Source of the DNA: Palsa-870 sp039935415
GTDB lineage: Bacteria; Chloroflexota; Dormibacteria; Dormibacterales; Dormibacteraceae
Reading direction: 5' to 3'
NCBI GenBank assembly: GCA_039935415.1
Contig: JBDTKH010000010.1
Coordinates: 5,185 to 69,184 of the forward strand
Length of the DNA: 64,000 nucleotides
The notes below the pieces were generated by a model. The model was not told where the DNA came from. It searched no databases and was given only the letters and a program-made list of their open reading frames with translations. The position numbers were made by a program, and so were the translations under genes. Shown here one piece after another: positions 49,007 to 57,949 of this stretch (position 1 is its first letter; every line of letters begins with the position of its first letter).

Positions 49007-49921
49007 GTGGCAAGACCTCCATTCAGCTTCGAGCAGGTTCGGTCGTTCGTCGCGGTGGCCGAAGGCGAGCACATCTCAAAAGCCGCCGCCTCGCTCTTCC
49101 TCACGCAGGGTGCAGTCACCCAGCAGATCAAGCATTTCGAGGAGGCCCTGGGCCTGCAGCTCCTGGAGCGCGACGGTCGAGGTGTCCGGCTAACCGACGC
49201 CGGGCGCGACCTCGCGATAGCCTGCCGAGCCACGTTGCGAGCGGTCGAGGTGCTGGAGGACACCGCCCGGTCCTTGAAGGAGTTGAAACAGGGCTCCCTT
49301 CACCTCGGAGCCAGTCCGACGTGCGCCAGCTACTACCTGCCGGCCCGGCTGGCCGAATTCTCGGGGAAGCATCCTCGGATCCAGCTCCATGTATCCGTCG
49401 AGGGGTCGACGGAAGTGAATCGACTGGTGCGGGCTGGAGCGCTCGACTGCGCCTTGATCGAAGGAACGGCTGACCCCGAGCTGCTCGCGGTCGTTATCGC
49501 AAAGGACGAGCTGATCCTGGTTGCTCATCGGGACCACCCCCTGTCCGCGCTTCGCCGCGTCACGCCCGCCCAGCTGGCCGAGCACCGCTACCTGCGGCGC
49601 GGTCCGACCTGGTCTGCGGAACACCAGGTGCGGGCGATGCTGGGCGAGGCTTACGACCGCGCCGAGATGCTGAGCCTCGGGCACCCGGAATATGTGCACG
49701 CGGCAGTGATCGCCGGACTCGGGTTCGCGGCGCTGCCAAGAGTGTCGGTTGAAGCCGACATCGCGTCGGGCGTGCTCAAGTCCCTGTCGTTTCCGCCAAT
49801 CACCAGGTCGATCAGCGCCATCCGCCGCAGGGCACAAGGCGGGCCGGCAATGGAGGATTTCTGGCAGCTCGTGGTCAATGACGCGCAGGAGTTGAGGTCG
49901 CCAGGTCAGCCAGTTTCGTGA
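49007..49921 (+). CDS. LysR-family transcriptional regulator
   Basis: A 304-residue LTTR. The N-terminal winged helix (FSFEQVRSFVAVAEGEHISKAAASLFLTQGAVTQQIKHFEEALGLQLLERDGRGVRLTDAG) is followed by two effector subdomains (LHLGASPTCASYYLPARLAEFSGKHPRI and VHAAVIAGLGFAALPRVSV). It is closest in style to CysB/CbbR-type regulators. GTG 49007 is preceded by an AT-rich stretch (48960-49000) that may be its own promoter and operator. No divergent target gene is next to it, apart from the Flp pilin on the other strand. Confidence 0.9.
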   Translation: MARPPFSFEQVRSFVAVAEGEHISKAAASLFLTQGAVTQQIKHFEEALGLQLLERDGRGVRLTDAGRDLAIACRATLRAVEVLEDTARSLKELKQGSLHLGASPTCASYYLPARLAEFSGKHPRIQLHVSVEGSTEVNRLVRAGALDCALIEGTADPELLAVVIAKDELILVAHRDHPLSALRRVTPAQLAEHRYLRRGPTWSAEHQVRAMLGEAYDRAEMLSLGHPEYVHAAVIAGLGFAALPRVSVEADIASGVLKSLSFPPITRSISAIRRRAQGGPAMEDFWQLVVNDAQELRSPGQPVS

Positions 49922-50438
49922 CTGTGTTCCAGTTTCGGGCCGTCACTCCGACCCCCAGGTGCTTCTCGACGTATCCGCCGACGGGTGGAGCCGCGAGGAA
50001 ACCATCCGGGCACCACTGATAGATCACCCGGTCGCCGATGCGAACCCGGTCCGGGTCGAGGGTCAATGGGTTGTGCGCGGTGACGAGTCGCGGGTCTGGC
50101 GCGACAGACAGGAACAGCGCCAGCAACCTCGAGCCATCGCTTGCGATCCCACGAAGCGGGTTACCTTCGACTACCGCGCGCATCTCAGCGCCGGTCCTGA
50201 GCATGCAGCGCACGGTCATGCCGAGGCTGATCTCGATGGCCTCCTCGACGTCGCGCTCCAGGCGCCTGGCGTTTGTGACGGTGCTGGTGAAAACCGCGTT
50301 GCCGCTGTTCAGGTGGGTTCGGACGTCGGTTGCACCGAGGCCGGCCAGCAGCTCACGCAGGTCTGCCATCGCAAGCCTCCTGTTGCGGCCGACGTTGATC
50401 CCCCGAAGCAGGATCACGTAGGTGGCCACGCCAGGCAT
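49875..50438 (-). CDS. DUF1697 family protein
   Basis: A 187-residue protein of the DUF1697 family. It begins VATYVILLRGINVGRNRRLAMADLRELLAGLG, has VRTHLNSGNAVFTS, and a conserved end with GVTARNWNTVTKLADL. The fold is ferredoxin-like; function unknown, though the family is widespread. ATG 50438 is chosen because the longer frame begins with low-quality sequence. Its 3' end overlaps the LysR gene by 47 bases in convergent orientation, which may allow antisense effects. Confidence 0.87.
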   Translation of the reverse strand: MPGVATYVILLRGINVGRNRRLAMADLRELLAGLGATDVRTHLNSGNAVFTSTVTNARRLERDVEEAIEISLGMTVRCMLRTGAEMRAVVEGNPLRGIASDGSRLLALFLSVAPDPRLVTAHNPLTLDPDRVRIGDRVIYQWCPDGFLAAPPVGGYVEKHLGVGVTARNWNTVTKLADLATSTPARH

Positions 50439-50611
50439 TGTGCGGCATCCTTTTTTGCGAGGGCGCGGTCCCTTCAAGCACCTCGACCTGGAGCTCGACG
50501 GCGAGCAGTGGGGTGAGCTCCTGTACACGTAGGAGCCTGCAGATTTGCGGCCGCGGCTCTGGACAAACGCGGACGCCTGTCCACCTGCCGATCTCGTTAC
50601 GATCCAGCGCT

Positions 50612-51094
50612 ATGGCTGGGAGGAATGTAAATAGGGGTACGAAGACGTCCACCAGGAGCACGACCGTGAACCTCAAGGCATCCAGGGGGAAGGGATTCAC
50701 GGACGAGGAAAAGGGCGCGATGAGGGAGCGCGTCAAGGAGCTACAGGCGGCCGCCGGCAAGGCGGACGAGGAGAGCGCCGTGCTCGAGAAGATCGCCGCG
50801 ATGGCGGCACCGGATCGCGCCATGGCCGAGCGGCTCCATGCCGTCATCAAAGCCAGCGCGCCAGTCCTCTCGCCGAAACTCTGGTACGGGATGCCCGCGT
50901 ACGCCAGGGACGGCAAGGTCGTCTGCTTCTTCCAGGACGCACGGAAGTTCAAGACGCGGTACGCGACGCTCGGCTTCAGCGACGCGTCGAACCTTGACGA
51001 AGGCGCCCTGTGGCCGACCGCCTTCGCGCTGAAGAAGTTGACTGCCGTCGAAGAGGCAAGGATTGGCGCGCTCGTGAAGAAGGCGGTGAGCTGA
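50612..51094 (+). CDS. DUF1801-like small protein
   Basis: A ~160-residue protein. The N-terminal 30 residues are basic and Thr/Ser-rich (NRGTKTSTRSTT). The rest matches DUF1801/YdhG-type proteins in layout: a helix (EEKGAMRERVKELQAAAGK), then LHAVIKASAPVLSPKLWYGMPAYARDGKVVCFFQDARKFKTRYATLGF and a final basic helix. The fold resembles the iron-chaperone frataxin-like group; role unknown. ATG 50612 is preferred to the much longer open frame from 50438, whose start is Ser/Thr-rich noise. Confidence 0.8.
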   Translation: MAGRNVNRGTKTSTRSTTVNLKASRGKGFTDEEKGAMRERVKELQAAAGKADEESAVLEKIAAMAAPDRAMAERLHAVIKASAPVLSPKLWYGMPAYARDGKVVCFFQDARKFKTRYATLGFSDASNLDEGALWPTAFALKKLTAVEEARIGALVKKAVS

Positions 51095-51195
51095 GCAGCT
51101 CGCCACTGGGCTCCGCCCTGGCACGAGGCGACACGTCGCCACCGCGACCTGCATAAAGAAGACGCGCGTCCGCGTGCGACTTCGAGAGGAGCTGA

Positions 51196-51576
51196 ATGAT
51201 CCTCGTCACCGGGGCAACGGGACTCAACGGCGGCGAGCTGGCGGTGGTCCTGACCTCGCCCGGCCATGAAAACAAGACCTATCCGCTGACGGGTCCCGAA
51301 TCTCTGACCATGGCGGATGTGGAGGAGAAGCTTTCCGCTGCTACCGGGAAGACGGTTCGCTACGTGAACGTGGCTCCTGAGGACGCGCGGAAGGCCCAGC
51401 TCGAAGCGGGAATGCCGCAGTACCTGGCCGACGGCCTGTTCGAGCTGTTCGCCGAGCGGCGGAAGGGCCGGGAGGCGAAGGTCTGGCCGACGATCGAGGA
51501 AGTGTTCGGGTGGCGGCCGGCGAGCTTCGACGAATTCGCCCGGCGCAACGCCGCAATCTTCAGGGGCGACACTTAG
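51196..51576 (+). pseudogene. NmrA/SDR-type NAD(P)-binding gene with a large internal in-frame deletion
   Basis: The first 15 residues (MILVTGATGLNGGEL) are the dinucleotide-binding start of an NmrA-like atypical SDR. They are joined directly to the C-terminal third of the same family (PGHENKTYPLTGPESLTMADVEEKLSAATGKTVRYVNV and later helices). About 150 residues, including most of the Rossmann fold, are missing, but the frame is preserved. GAGAGGAG precedes the ATG, so a 126-residue protein could be made; it could not bind NAD(P) normally. Confidence 0.75.
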
Positions 51577-51630
51577 CAGGCAGGCGGGGCTGCGGCGCGC
51601 ACGGTGCGCGCCGCAGTTTTCGATTTCGGC

Positions 51631-53772
51631 TTACGACGCCAGGGCTTGCGCCGCGCTGATGAGCCTCTGACCCTGGGAGACGAGCGTCTGTGCCTGGTGC
51701 TCGCTGATGGGCCGCCCGCCGAACTCGGCTCCTTCGAGCAGGCCGATCATCTGGCCGGCCAGGGCGTCGCGCTGGCTCGTGAGCGACGCGAGCTGGTTTT
51801 CGAGGTTCGTGTAGTGGCTGTCGTCGGTCGAGCTGCCGCTCTCAATCGCGTTCGTCGACGCTTGCAGGGTGGCGAGGCCGAACTGGCCCACCGCCGCGTT
51901 GAGCTGCTTGTACGACTGCGCGACCTTGATGTATCCGCCGGATTTCTTGGTCGCCGCGGGCCTTGCCCAGCCGCTGAAGTCCTCGGTGAGGGCGCGGCCG
52001 TCGTGGCTGTAATCGTCTTTCAGGCCGAGCAGGACCATGAGCGTCGGGCGGATGTCGGTGTGGTCCGACCAGGTGGTCGGGTCCACGCCCACGTTGTCGA
52101 TGCCCGGGCCGACGAGCCCAAGCCACGTCGTGGTGATCTCGGGTTGGACGTCACCGTGGTTCCAGGCGAATCCCGGCAGCTCCGTCACGCATGGGGAGTT
52201 GCAGTTCGGCGCGCCATGGAACAGGAAGTAGTTGGGGTCGGCGAACAGGGTGAAGGTCGGCGTTCGCGCAGGGTCCGCCGTGACCATGTGCAGCGCCTTC
52301 ATCTCCACGGGGTCGGCGAGGAACTTCGTGATCGTGTCCGTGTTTCCGGTGATCGGGCTGACGGCGGTCAGCTTGCTGGTCGCGCGCTCGAACGTGCGAG
52401 TCACAGCGGCGTCACGCGCCGGGTTGCCGTTGATGTAAACGGTCGGAGCCGAGTCGGAGTGGACGTTGAACGGGGTGGTGATCCCCTGCTCGGTGGCGAG
52501 CAGGCCGGTGTAGTTGGCGTTGACCTCGCCGATCTTCGCGTAAGTGCACGGCGTGGTCACGCCGTCGCACCCGACGGGGCTAGGGGGCCCGCCCGCGAAG
52601 TGGTCGCCCTCGTCCGCCGTGAAGACGAACAGGGTGTTGCTCTTGTTGATGCCGTCGTTCGCCAGGCGAGTGAAGAACTGGCCGAAAGCGGTGTCGTACG
52701 CCTTCAACGCCGCGACATAGCCCGCCGATCCGGGTCCGTAGGCCGGGCCGGAAGGGTGCGCGTCGTGCGCGTCCGAGATGTAGGCGTAGGTGATTGGGAT
52801 CCCGTGCTCCTGCATCGCCGCTACGTAGGAGAGGGAAACCGAGGCTGACATGCCGTCGAACCCGGGAAATCCGATGTGGTTCGTTGCATCCTTGATGACG
52901 TGGCCGCTTAGGTCCGTCATCGGGCCGCTCGGGCTGATTTGCGGAGCCACGTACTTGTGGCCGAACAGGCCCTTGAAGCCGGAGTAGCCGCCGGGCTCAT
53001 CCGGGAGCCGGTCGGCCTGAGCTCCGTTGGCGTCGGAGCAGAGCGCGCTGCCCGCCGCGCAGTGGACGCCGATGCCGACGAAGTCGGCGAAGGCCTGGCC
53101 TGGATTGGCGACGACCTCTTGGGCCTGAGCCGACCCAGCCCCGAAGACGGTCGGGATATCGGTCGAGATGTTCTCGAGCACCGTGTTCGCGGTCGCGACC
53201 TGGCCCACGTTGCAGCCCGCCCGGGTGTACGGCACCCAGGGCGCGGGCGCGTTGTGGCCGTCCGCGGTCAGCATGTTGTACTTGGTGTCGGTCGGAGTCG
53301 ACGTCGTCGGATCGAAGAGGGGATCGGTCCAGTAAGCGAACGAGACCCCAAGGTTTGTCGTTCCGATCGGGTTGAAGTACCGGAAGCTGTTCGATACCGG
53401 CACGCCCATGCGGTCGCCGTAGACGCCGGTGAACGAGGTCAGGATGTCGGTAGCGGTGTGAGAGATGAGCGGCGTGTGGTGGTTGGTCAGCAGCGCGCCG
53501 TTGCCCTCGATGAAGTTCAGCAGGTTCGGCATCTGCTCCATGTCAGAAGGGACGTTCGGGTTGTCCCGCGTGAAGTGCGTGTTGTCGAACTGGATGTTGA
53601 TCACGTGCTGGATCTGCCCTCTGGCAGACTTCAGCGTGCAATTTCCGCCGGTCGAGCTGACAGCGACCGGCGCCGCCGCCACACCGCTGGCGGAGAAGCC
53701 TGCGAACGCCGCTGCAAGCAGCGGTACGAGTGCAGCCAGGTTGAGCAGCCGGCGTCGAAGTAACCGTGTCAA
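51631..53772 (-). CDS. Secreted alkaline-phosphatase-superfamily phosphoesterase
   Basis: A 713-residue exported protein. A signal peptide (RRRLLNLAALVPLLAAAFAGFSASGVAA) precedes an alkaline-phosphatase-like fold: HVINIQFDNTHF near the start (first metal aspartate), NLLNFIEGNGALLTNHHTPLISHTATDILTSFTG (nucleophile Thr/Ser region), TLFVFTADEGDHF (metal Asp/His) and WSDHTDIRPTLMVLLGL (last metal ligands). A coiled-coil tail ends it. Probable substrate is a phosphodiester or phosphomonoester outside the cell. TTG 53772 follows a GGAGG site six bases upstream. It may provide phosphate or act on cell-wall lipids. Confidence 0.82.
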   Translation of the reverse strand: MTRLLRRRLLNLAALVPLLAAAFAGFSASGVAAAPVAVSSTGGNCTLKSARGQIQHVINIQFDNTHFTRDNPNVPSDMEQMPNLLNFIEGNGALLTNHHTPLISHTATDILTSFTGVYGDRMGVPVSNSFRYFNPIGTTNLGVSFAYWTDPLFDPTTSTPTDTKYNMLTADGHNAPAPWVPYTRAGCNVGQVATANTVLENISTDIPTVFGAGSAQAQEVVANPGQAFADFVGIGVHCAAGSALCSDANGAQADRLPDEPGGYSGFKGLFGHKYVAPQISPSGPMTDLSGHVIKDATNHIGFPGFDGMSASVSLSYVAAMQEHGIPITYAYISDAHDAHPSGPAYGPGSAGYVAALKAYDTAFGQFFTRLANDGINKSNTLFVFTADEGDHFAGGPPSPVGCDGVTTPCTYAKIGEVNANYTGLLATEQGITTPFNVHSDSAPTVYINGNPARDAAVTRTFERATSKLTAVSPITGNTDTITKFLADPVEMKALHMVTADPARTPTFTLFADPNYFLFHGAPNCNSPCVTELPGFAWNHGDVQPEITTTWLGLVGPGIDNVGVDPTTWSDHTDIRPTLMVLLGLKDDYSHDGRALTEDFSGWARPAATKKSGGYIKVAQSYKQLNAAVGQFGLATLQASTNAIESGSSTDDSHYTNLENQLASLTSQRDALAGQMIGLLEGAEFGGRPISEHQAQTLVSQGQRLISAAQALAS

Positions 53773-53987
53773 AACCCACCTCCGTCTTCAATGAAAGGAC
53801 ACCAATAACGTGAAGAGACGGCCAGCCCCGCTCACCGGATTCTCCACCCTCGGTGTCCCCGCGCGCAAGACCCGAGTTGAGCGAGCGTCCGCTCTCCGGC
53901 GGTCACTATCACAGCCCCTGGTTAAGGGGTCGTATTTCTGAAGCGGTGACGCGGTAAAGCGAACGCCACCTTCTCTAGGATGAATTC

Positions 53988-55721
53988 GTGCTGATTCGAC
54001 TGCTCCGCCTGTACCTCCGCCCATACAAGCGGGGGGTCGTCGTCGTTGTCGTGCTGGTGTTGATCCAGTCGATCGCCACCCTGTACCTGCCCAACCTCAA
54101 CGCCGACATCATCAACAACGGTGTCGTGAAGGGCGACATCCAGTACATCTGGCGGACCGGCGCCCTGATGCTTGGCATCACGGTGGTGCTCGGCATCATC
54201 GCGATCGGCGCGGTGTACTGGGCCTCGCGCACCTCGATGGGGGTGGGCAAGGACCTCAGGGCTGACGTCTTCGGGTTCGTGCAGAGCTTCTCCGCGCGCG
54301 AGATGAACCGCCTGGGCACGCCGTCGCTAATCATCCGAAACACCAACGACGTGCAGCAGATCCAGATCTTCCTGCAGATCGCCCTGACTCTGTTGGTCAG
54401 CGCTCCGATCATCGCCGTAGGCGGCGTCTTCATGGCCCTCCGAGAGAACGTCCCGCTTTCCTCGGTGCTCGTCGTGATCATCCCTTTGCTGGCGCTGATC
54501 ATCGGCCTGATGCTCATCAAGGCGGTGCCGCTGTTCCGCTTGGTACAGGGCAAGATCGACCGGATCAACCAGGTGCTGCGCGAGCAGATCATGGGCGTGC
54601 GGGTGATCCGCGCGTTCATCCGCACGCCCTACGAGCAGCAACGTTTCGAGACGGCGAACGCAGACCTCACCTCGATCGCCTTGCGGGTGAACAGGATCTT
54701 CGTTCTCGCCTTCCCAGCCGTGATGGCCGTAATGAACCTGACCATAGTCGCGGTGCTGTGGTTCGGCGGCCACCTGGTGGACAGCGGGCAGATGCCCATC
54801 GGCAATCTCACCGCTTTCCTCCAGTACATCATGCAGATCCTCATGTCCGTGATGATGGCGATCGCGATGGTCATCCTCGTGCCGCGCGCCGAGGCAAGCT
54901 CCGCGCGCATCGCCGAGGTGATCGACACCGAACCTTCGATCGACGATCCCGCCCAGCCGGTCGACCCCGGCCGGCCCACCGGTACGGTCGAGTTCCAGGA
55001 CGTCACGTTCGGCTATCCGGGTGGCGAGAAGCCCGTACTGCAGAACATCACCTTCGAGCTGCGGCCTGGCCAGACCACGGCAATCATCGGCGGCACCGGG
55101 TCCGGGAAGACCACGTTGCTCAACCTGATCCCGCGCTTCTTTGACGTCAGCGAAGGTCGGCTGCTGGTCGACGGTGTTGACGTGCGGGAGCAGCTGCTCG
55201 AGCGGCTGTGGAGCACCATCGGGCTGGTGCCGCAGCGTGCCTACCTGTTCGGCGGGACGATCGCCGAGAACCTTCGCTTCGGCAACGAGGACGCCGGCGA
55301 CGAGGAGCTGTGGCACGCGCTCGAGGTGGCCCAGGCGAAGGACTTCGTGACCGGTATGCTCGGCGGGCTCGACGCCCCGATCGACCAGGGTGGCACCAAC
55401 GTGTCGGGGGGCCAGCGCCAGCGGCTCGCGATCGCCCGAGCGCTGGCCAAGCGACCGGCTGTCTACCTCTTCGACGACTGCTTCTCCGCCCTCGACGCCG
55501 GCACCGACGCGCGATTGCGCGCCGCACTGCGGGCGGAGACCAGGGAGGCGACGGTGCTGATCGTCGCTCAGCGAGTGAGCACGATCATGCATGCGGACCG
55601 GATCATCGTTCTCGACGACGGTGAGGTCGTCGGTCTAGGCTCGCATGACGAGCTGATGAAGACCTGCGAGCCGTACCGCGAGATCGTCGACTCGCAGCTC
55701 GGTGAGGCGGCGGTCGCTTGA
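53988..55721 (+). CDS. ABC exporter half-transporter, degenerate-site subunit
   Basis: A 577-residue type IV ABC exporter with six membrane helices and a C-terminal ATPase. Walker A is GGTGSGKTT, signature NVSGGQRQRLAIARAL. Walker B is VYLFDDCFSALD, where Asp replaces the catalytic Glu, and the switch histidine is Gln (VLIVAQRVS). These changes define the non-hydrolysing site of heterodimeric exporters such as TM287/288. GTG 53988 starts it; its stop overlaps the partner gene by four bases. Likely exports drugs, peptides or lipids. Confidence 0.93.
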   Translation: MLIRLLRLYLRPYKRGVVVVVVLVLIQSIATLYLPNLNADIINNGVVKGDIQYIWRTGALMLGITVVLGIIAIGAVYWASRTSMGVGKDLRADVFGFVQSFSAREMNRLGTPSLIIRNTNDVQQIQIFLQIALTLLVSAPIIAVGGVFMALRENVPLSSVLVVIIPLLALIIGLMLIKAVPLFRLVQGKIDRINQVLREQIMGVRVIRAFIRTPYEQQRFETANADLTSIALRVNRIFVLAFPAVMAVMNLTIVAVLWFGGHLVDSGQMPIGNLTAFLQYIMQILMSVMMAIAMVILVPRAEASSARIAEVIDTEPSIDDPAQPVDPGRPTGTVEFQDVTFGYPGGEKPVLQNITFELRPGQTTAIIGGTGSGKTTLLNLIPRFFDVSEGRLLVDGVDVREQLLERLWSTIGLVPQRAYLFGGTIAENLRFGNEDAGDEELWHALEVAQAKDFVTGMLGGLDAPIDQGGTNVSGGQRQRLAIARALAKRPAVYLFDDCFSALDAGTDARLRAALRAETREATVLIVAQRVSTIMHADRIIVLDDGEVVGLGSHDELMKTCEPYREIVDSQLGEAAVA

Positions 55722-57766
55722 TCAACCGCGGCGCGGCGCCAGGCGGGAGAGGTCCGGGCGGAGGCCCCGGCGGCCGGCCGATGGGCGGCGGCTGGATGGG
55801 CATGGGCGGCCCACCGGCGGGCAAGACCCGCGACCTCGGCAAGACCCTGCGCCAGCTTGTCGGGCGGCTGCGCCCCGAGCTGCCTTTGATCGGCGCTGCC
55901 ACCCTGTTCGGCGCCGCCAGCGTCGCCTTCGCGGTGATCGGCCCCAAGATCATCGGCAACGCGACCAACGTCATCTTCAACGGCATCGTCGGCAAGATGC
56001 TGCCCGCCGGGATCACCAAAGCGCAGGCGATCGCCGCGCTTCGGGCACGCGGCCAGGGCCAGCTCGCCCAGATGCTTTCGGGGATGGACGTGAAGCCGGG
56101 CCAGGGCATCGACTTCACCGTGCTTGGAGAGATCCTGCTGCTTGCTGTAGCCATCTATCTCGCGTCCTCGCTCTTCGCGTGGGCGCAGGGCTACATCATG
56201 GCGGGCGTCGCGCAGCGCACCGTCTACGGGATGCGGCGCGACGTCGAGGCCAAGCTGTCCCGCCTGCCGCTGAAGTACTTCGACAGCCACTCGCATGGAG
56301 ACATCCTCAGCCGGGTCACCAACGACATCGACAACGTCGCGACGACTTTGCAGCAGGGCATGAGCCAGATCCTCACGTCGCTGCTCACTGTCGTTGGCGT
56401 ACTCGGAATGATGCTGTTCATCAGCCCGCTGCTCGCGCTCATCTCGCTGGTCACCATTCCCCTGTCGGTCGTGGTGACCATCCTCATCGCGAAGCGATCG
56501 CAGGTCCAGTTCGCCGCGCAGTGGAAGGTCACCGGGCGACTCAACGGCCACGTCGAGGAGATGCACACCGGCCATTTGCTGGTGCAGGTCTTCGGCCGGC
56601 GCCGCAAGGCCCAGGAGCAGTTCAACGCGCTGAACCAGACCTTGTACGAGGCAAGCTTCCGTGCGCAGTTCCTGTCCGGCATCATCCAGCCGGCGCTGCA
56701 ATTTCTTGCCAACCTCAACTATGTCGCCATCGCCGTGATCGGTGGGTATCGCGTCGCTTCCGGCACTTTGTCGCTCGGCGACGTGCAGGCATTCATCCAG
56801 TACTCGCGGCAGTTCACGATGCCGCTGACGCAGCTGGCAAGCCAGATGAACCTGCTCCAGTCGGGCCTCGCGTCGGCCGAGCGCGTTTTCGAGCTACTGG
56901 CGGAGGAAGAGGAAACCGCGGACCGCGCCCGGCGCGCGCAGGGCGCGCTGAACAAGTCGGGGGTCGAGCTGGGCCGCGTCACTGGCAAGGTCACGCTCGA
57001 GCACGTGTGCTTCAGGTACGAGCCGGACAATCCGCTGATCGAGGACTTCAACCTCGAGGTGCATCCCGGACAGACCGTCGCGATCGTCGGACCTACCGGG
57101 GCCGGCAAGACGACGGTCGTCAACCTGCTCATGCGGTTCTACGAGATCGACTCGGGCCGCATCCTGCTCGACGGCATCGACACTCATGACCTGACGCGAG
57201 ACCAGGTGCGCGGGGCCTTCGGGATGGTGCTGCAGGACACGTGGCTCTTCGCGGGCACCATTCGCGACAACATCGCGTACGGGAAGGAAGGGGCGACCGA
57301 CGAGGAGATCGTCGCCGCGGCTCAGGCGGCGCACGTCGATTCCTTCGTCCGCACCCTTCCGCACGGATACGACACGGTGCTCGACGAGGAGGCCTCCGAC
57401 CTGTCCTCGGGGCAGAGGCAGCTGCTGACGATCGCCCGCGCCTTCCTCGCCGACCCGAGCATCCTGATCCTCGACGAGGCGACGAGCAACGTCGACACCA
57501 GGACCGAGGTGCTCATCCAGGCAGCGATGGCGCGCCTGCGGCACGGCCGCACGAGCTTCGTGATCGCCCACCGTCTGTCCACCATCCGCAAGGCCGACTC
57601 GATCGTCGTCATGGACGCCGGGCGCATCGTCGAGCAGGGCAGCCACACGGAGCTGCTGCAGCGCGAGGGCTTCTACTACAAGCTCTACACCAGCCAGTTC
57701 GTGGACGCGTGGGCCGACGAAGCCTCGGCGCCTCAGCTTGCGCCGGCCGGCGGACGACCGCAGTAA
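55718..57766 (+). CDS. ABC exporter half-transporter, catalytic-site subunit
   Basis: A 682-residue ABC exporter subunit, partner of the upstream gene. A Gly/Pro-rich cytoplasmic N-terminus of ~30 residues and an extra external loop (~50 residues after helix 1) make it longer. The ATPase is fully canonical: GPTGAGKTT, LSSGQRQLLTIARAF, Walker B LILDEATSNVD with the catalytic Glu, and switch His in FVIAHRLST. With the first subunit it forms one active and one degenerate ATP site. TTG 55718 overlaps the preceding stop. A palindromic repeat follows the gene. Confidence 0.94.
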   Translation: MINRGAAPGGRGPGGGPGGRPMGGGWMGMGGPPAGKTRDLGKTLRQLVGRLRPELPLIGAATLFGAASVAFAVIGPKIIGNATNVIFNGIVGKMLPAGITKAQAIAALRARGQGQLAQMLSGMDVKPGQGIDFTVLGEILLLAVAIYLASSLFAWAQGYIMAGVAQRTVYGMRRDVEAKLSRLPLKYFDSHSHGDILSRVTNDIDNVATTLQQGMSQILTSLLTVVGVLGMMLFISPLLALISLVTIPLSVVVTILIAKRSQVQFAAQWKVTGRLNGHVEEMHTGHLLVQVFGRRRKAQEQFNALNQTLYEASFRAQFLSGIIQPALQFLANLNYVAIAVIGGYRVASGTLSLGDVQAFIQYSRQFTMPLTQLASQMNLLQSGLASAERVFELLAEEEETADRARRAQGALNKSGVELGRVTGKVTLEHVCFRYEPDNPLIEDFNLEVHPGQTVAIVGPTGAGKTTVVNLLMRFYEIDSGRILLDGIDTHDLTRDQVRGAFGMVLQDTWLFAGTIRDNIAYGKEGATDEEIVAAAQAAHVDSFVRTLPHGYDTVLDEEASDLSSGQRQLLTIARAFLADPSILILDEATSNVDTRTEVLIQAAMARLRHGRTSFVIAHRLSTIRKADSIVVMDAGRIVEQGSHTELLQREGFYYKLYTSQFVDAWADEASAPQLAPAGGRPQ

Positions 57767-57816
57767 CACCTCCCCACCATGTGGGGAGGTCGCCACGTTA
57801 GCGGCGGGTGGGGGTG
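57767..57816 (+). repeat. Dispersed palindromic repeat, family A copy 5
   Basis: CACCTCCCCACCATGTGGGG, AGGTCGCC, ACGTTAGCGGCGGGTGGGGGTG. The first arm is identical to the copy at 2745. It begins with the base following the exporter stop codon. Confidence 0.85.
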
Positions 57817-57949
57817 AAGGGGTAGGCTCTCGACGGTGGCCATCAACCCCGCCTGCTACGAGTGGTTGGCAAAGGTGTGGAAGGCTCCAAGCTCGACCGG
57901 TTGATTCGCCTCACATCACCGCCTGATCGCTTGATGACGCGTTCCTGAG

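Noticed and set aside
50438..50611. N-terminal extension of the DUF1801-like protein
   Set aside because: Ser/Thr/Cys-rich sequence unlike the family; a short protein-like stretch in another frame (FKHLDLELDGEQWGELLYT) suggests old coding debris rather than a gene start.
57838..57906. 22-codon ORF between the ABC exporter and the racemase gene
   Set aside because: Has GTG start and protein-like residues but no ribosome site and no recognisable match; too short to support.
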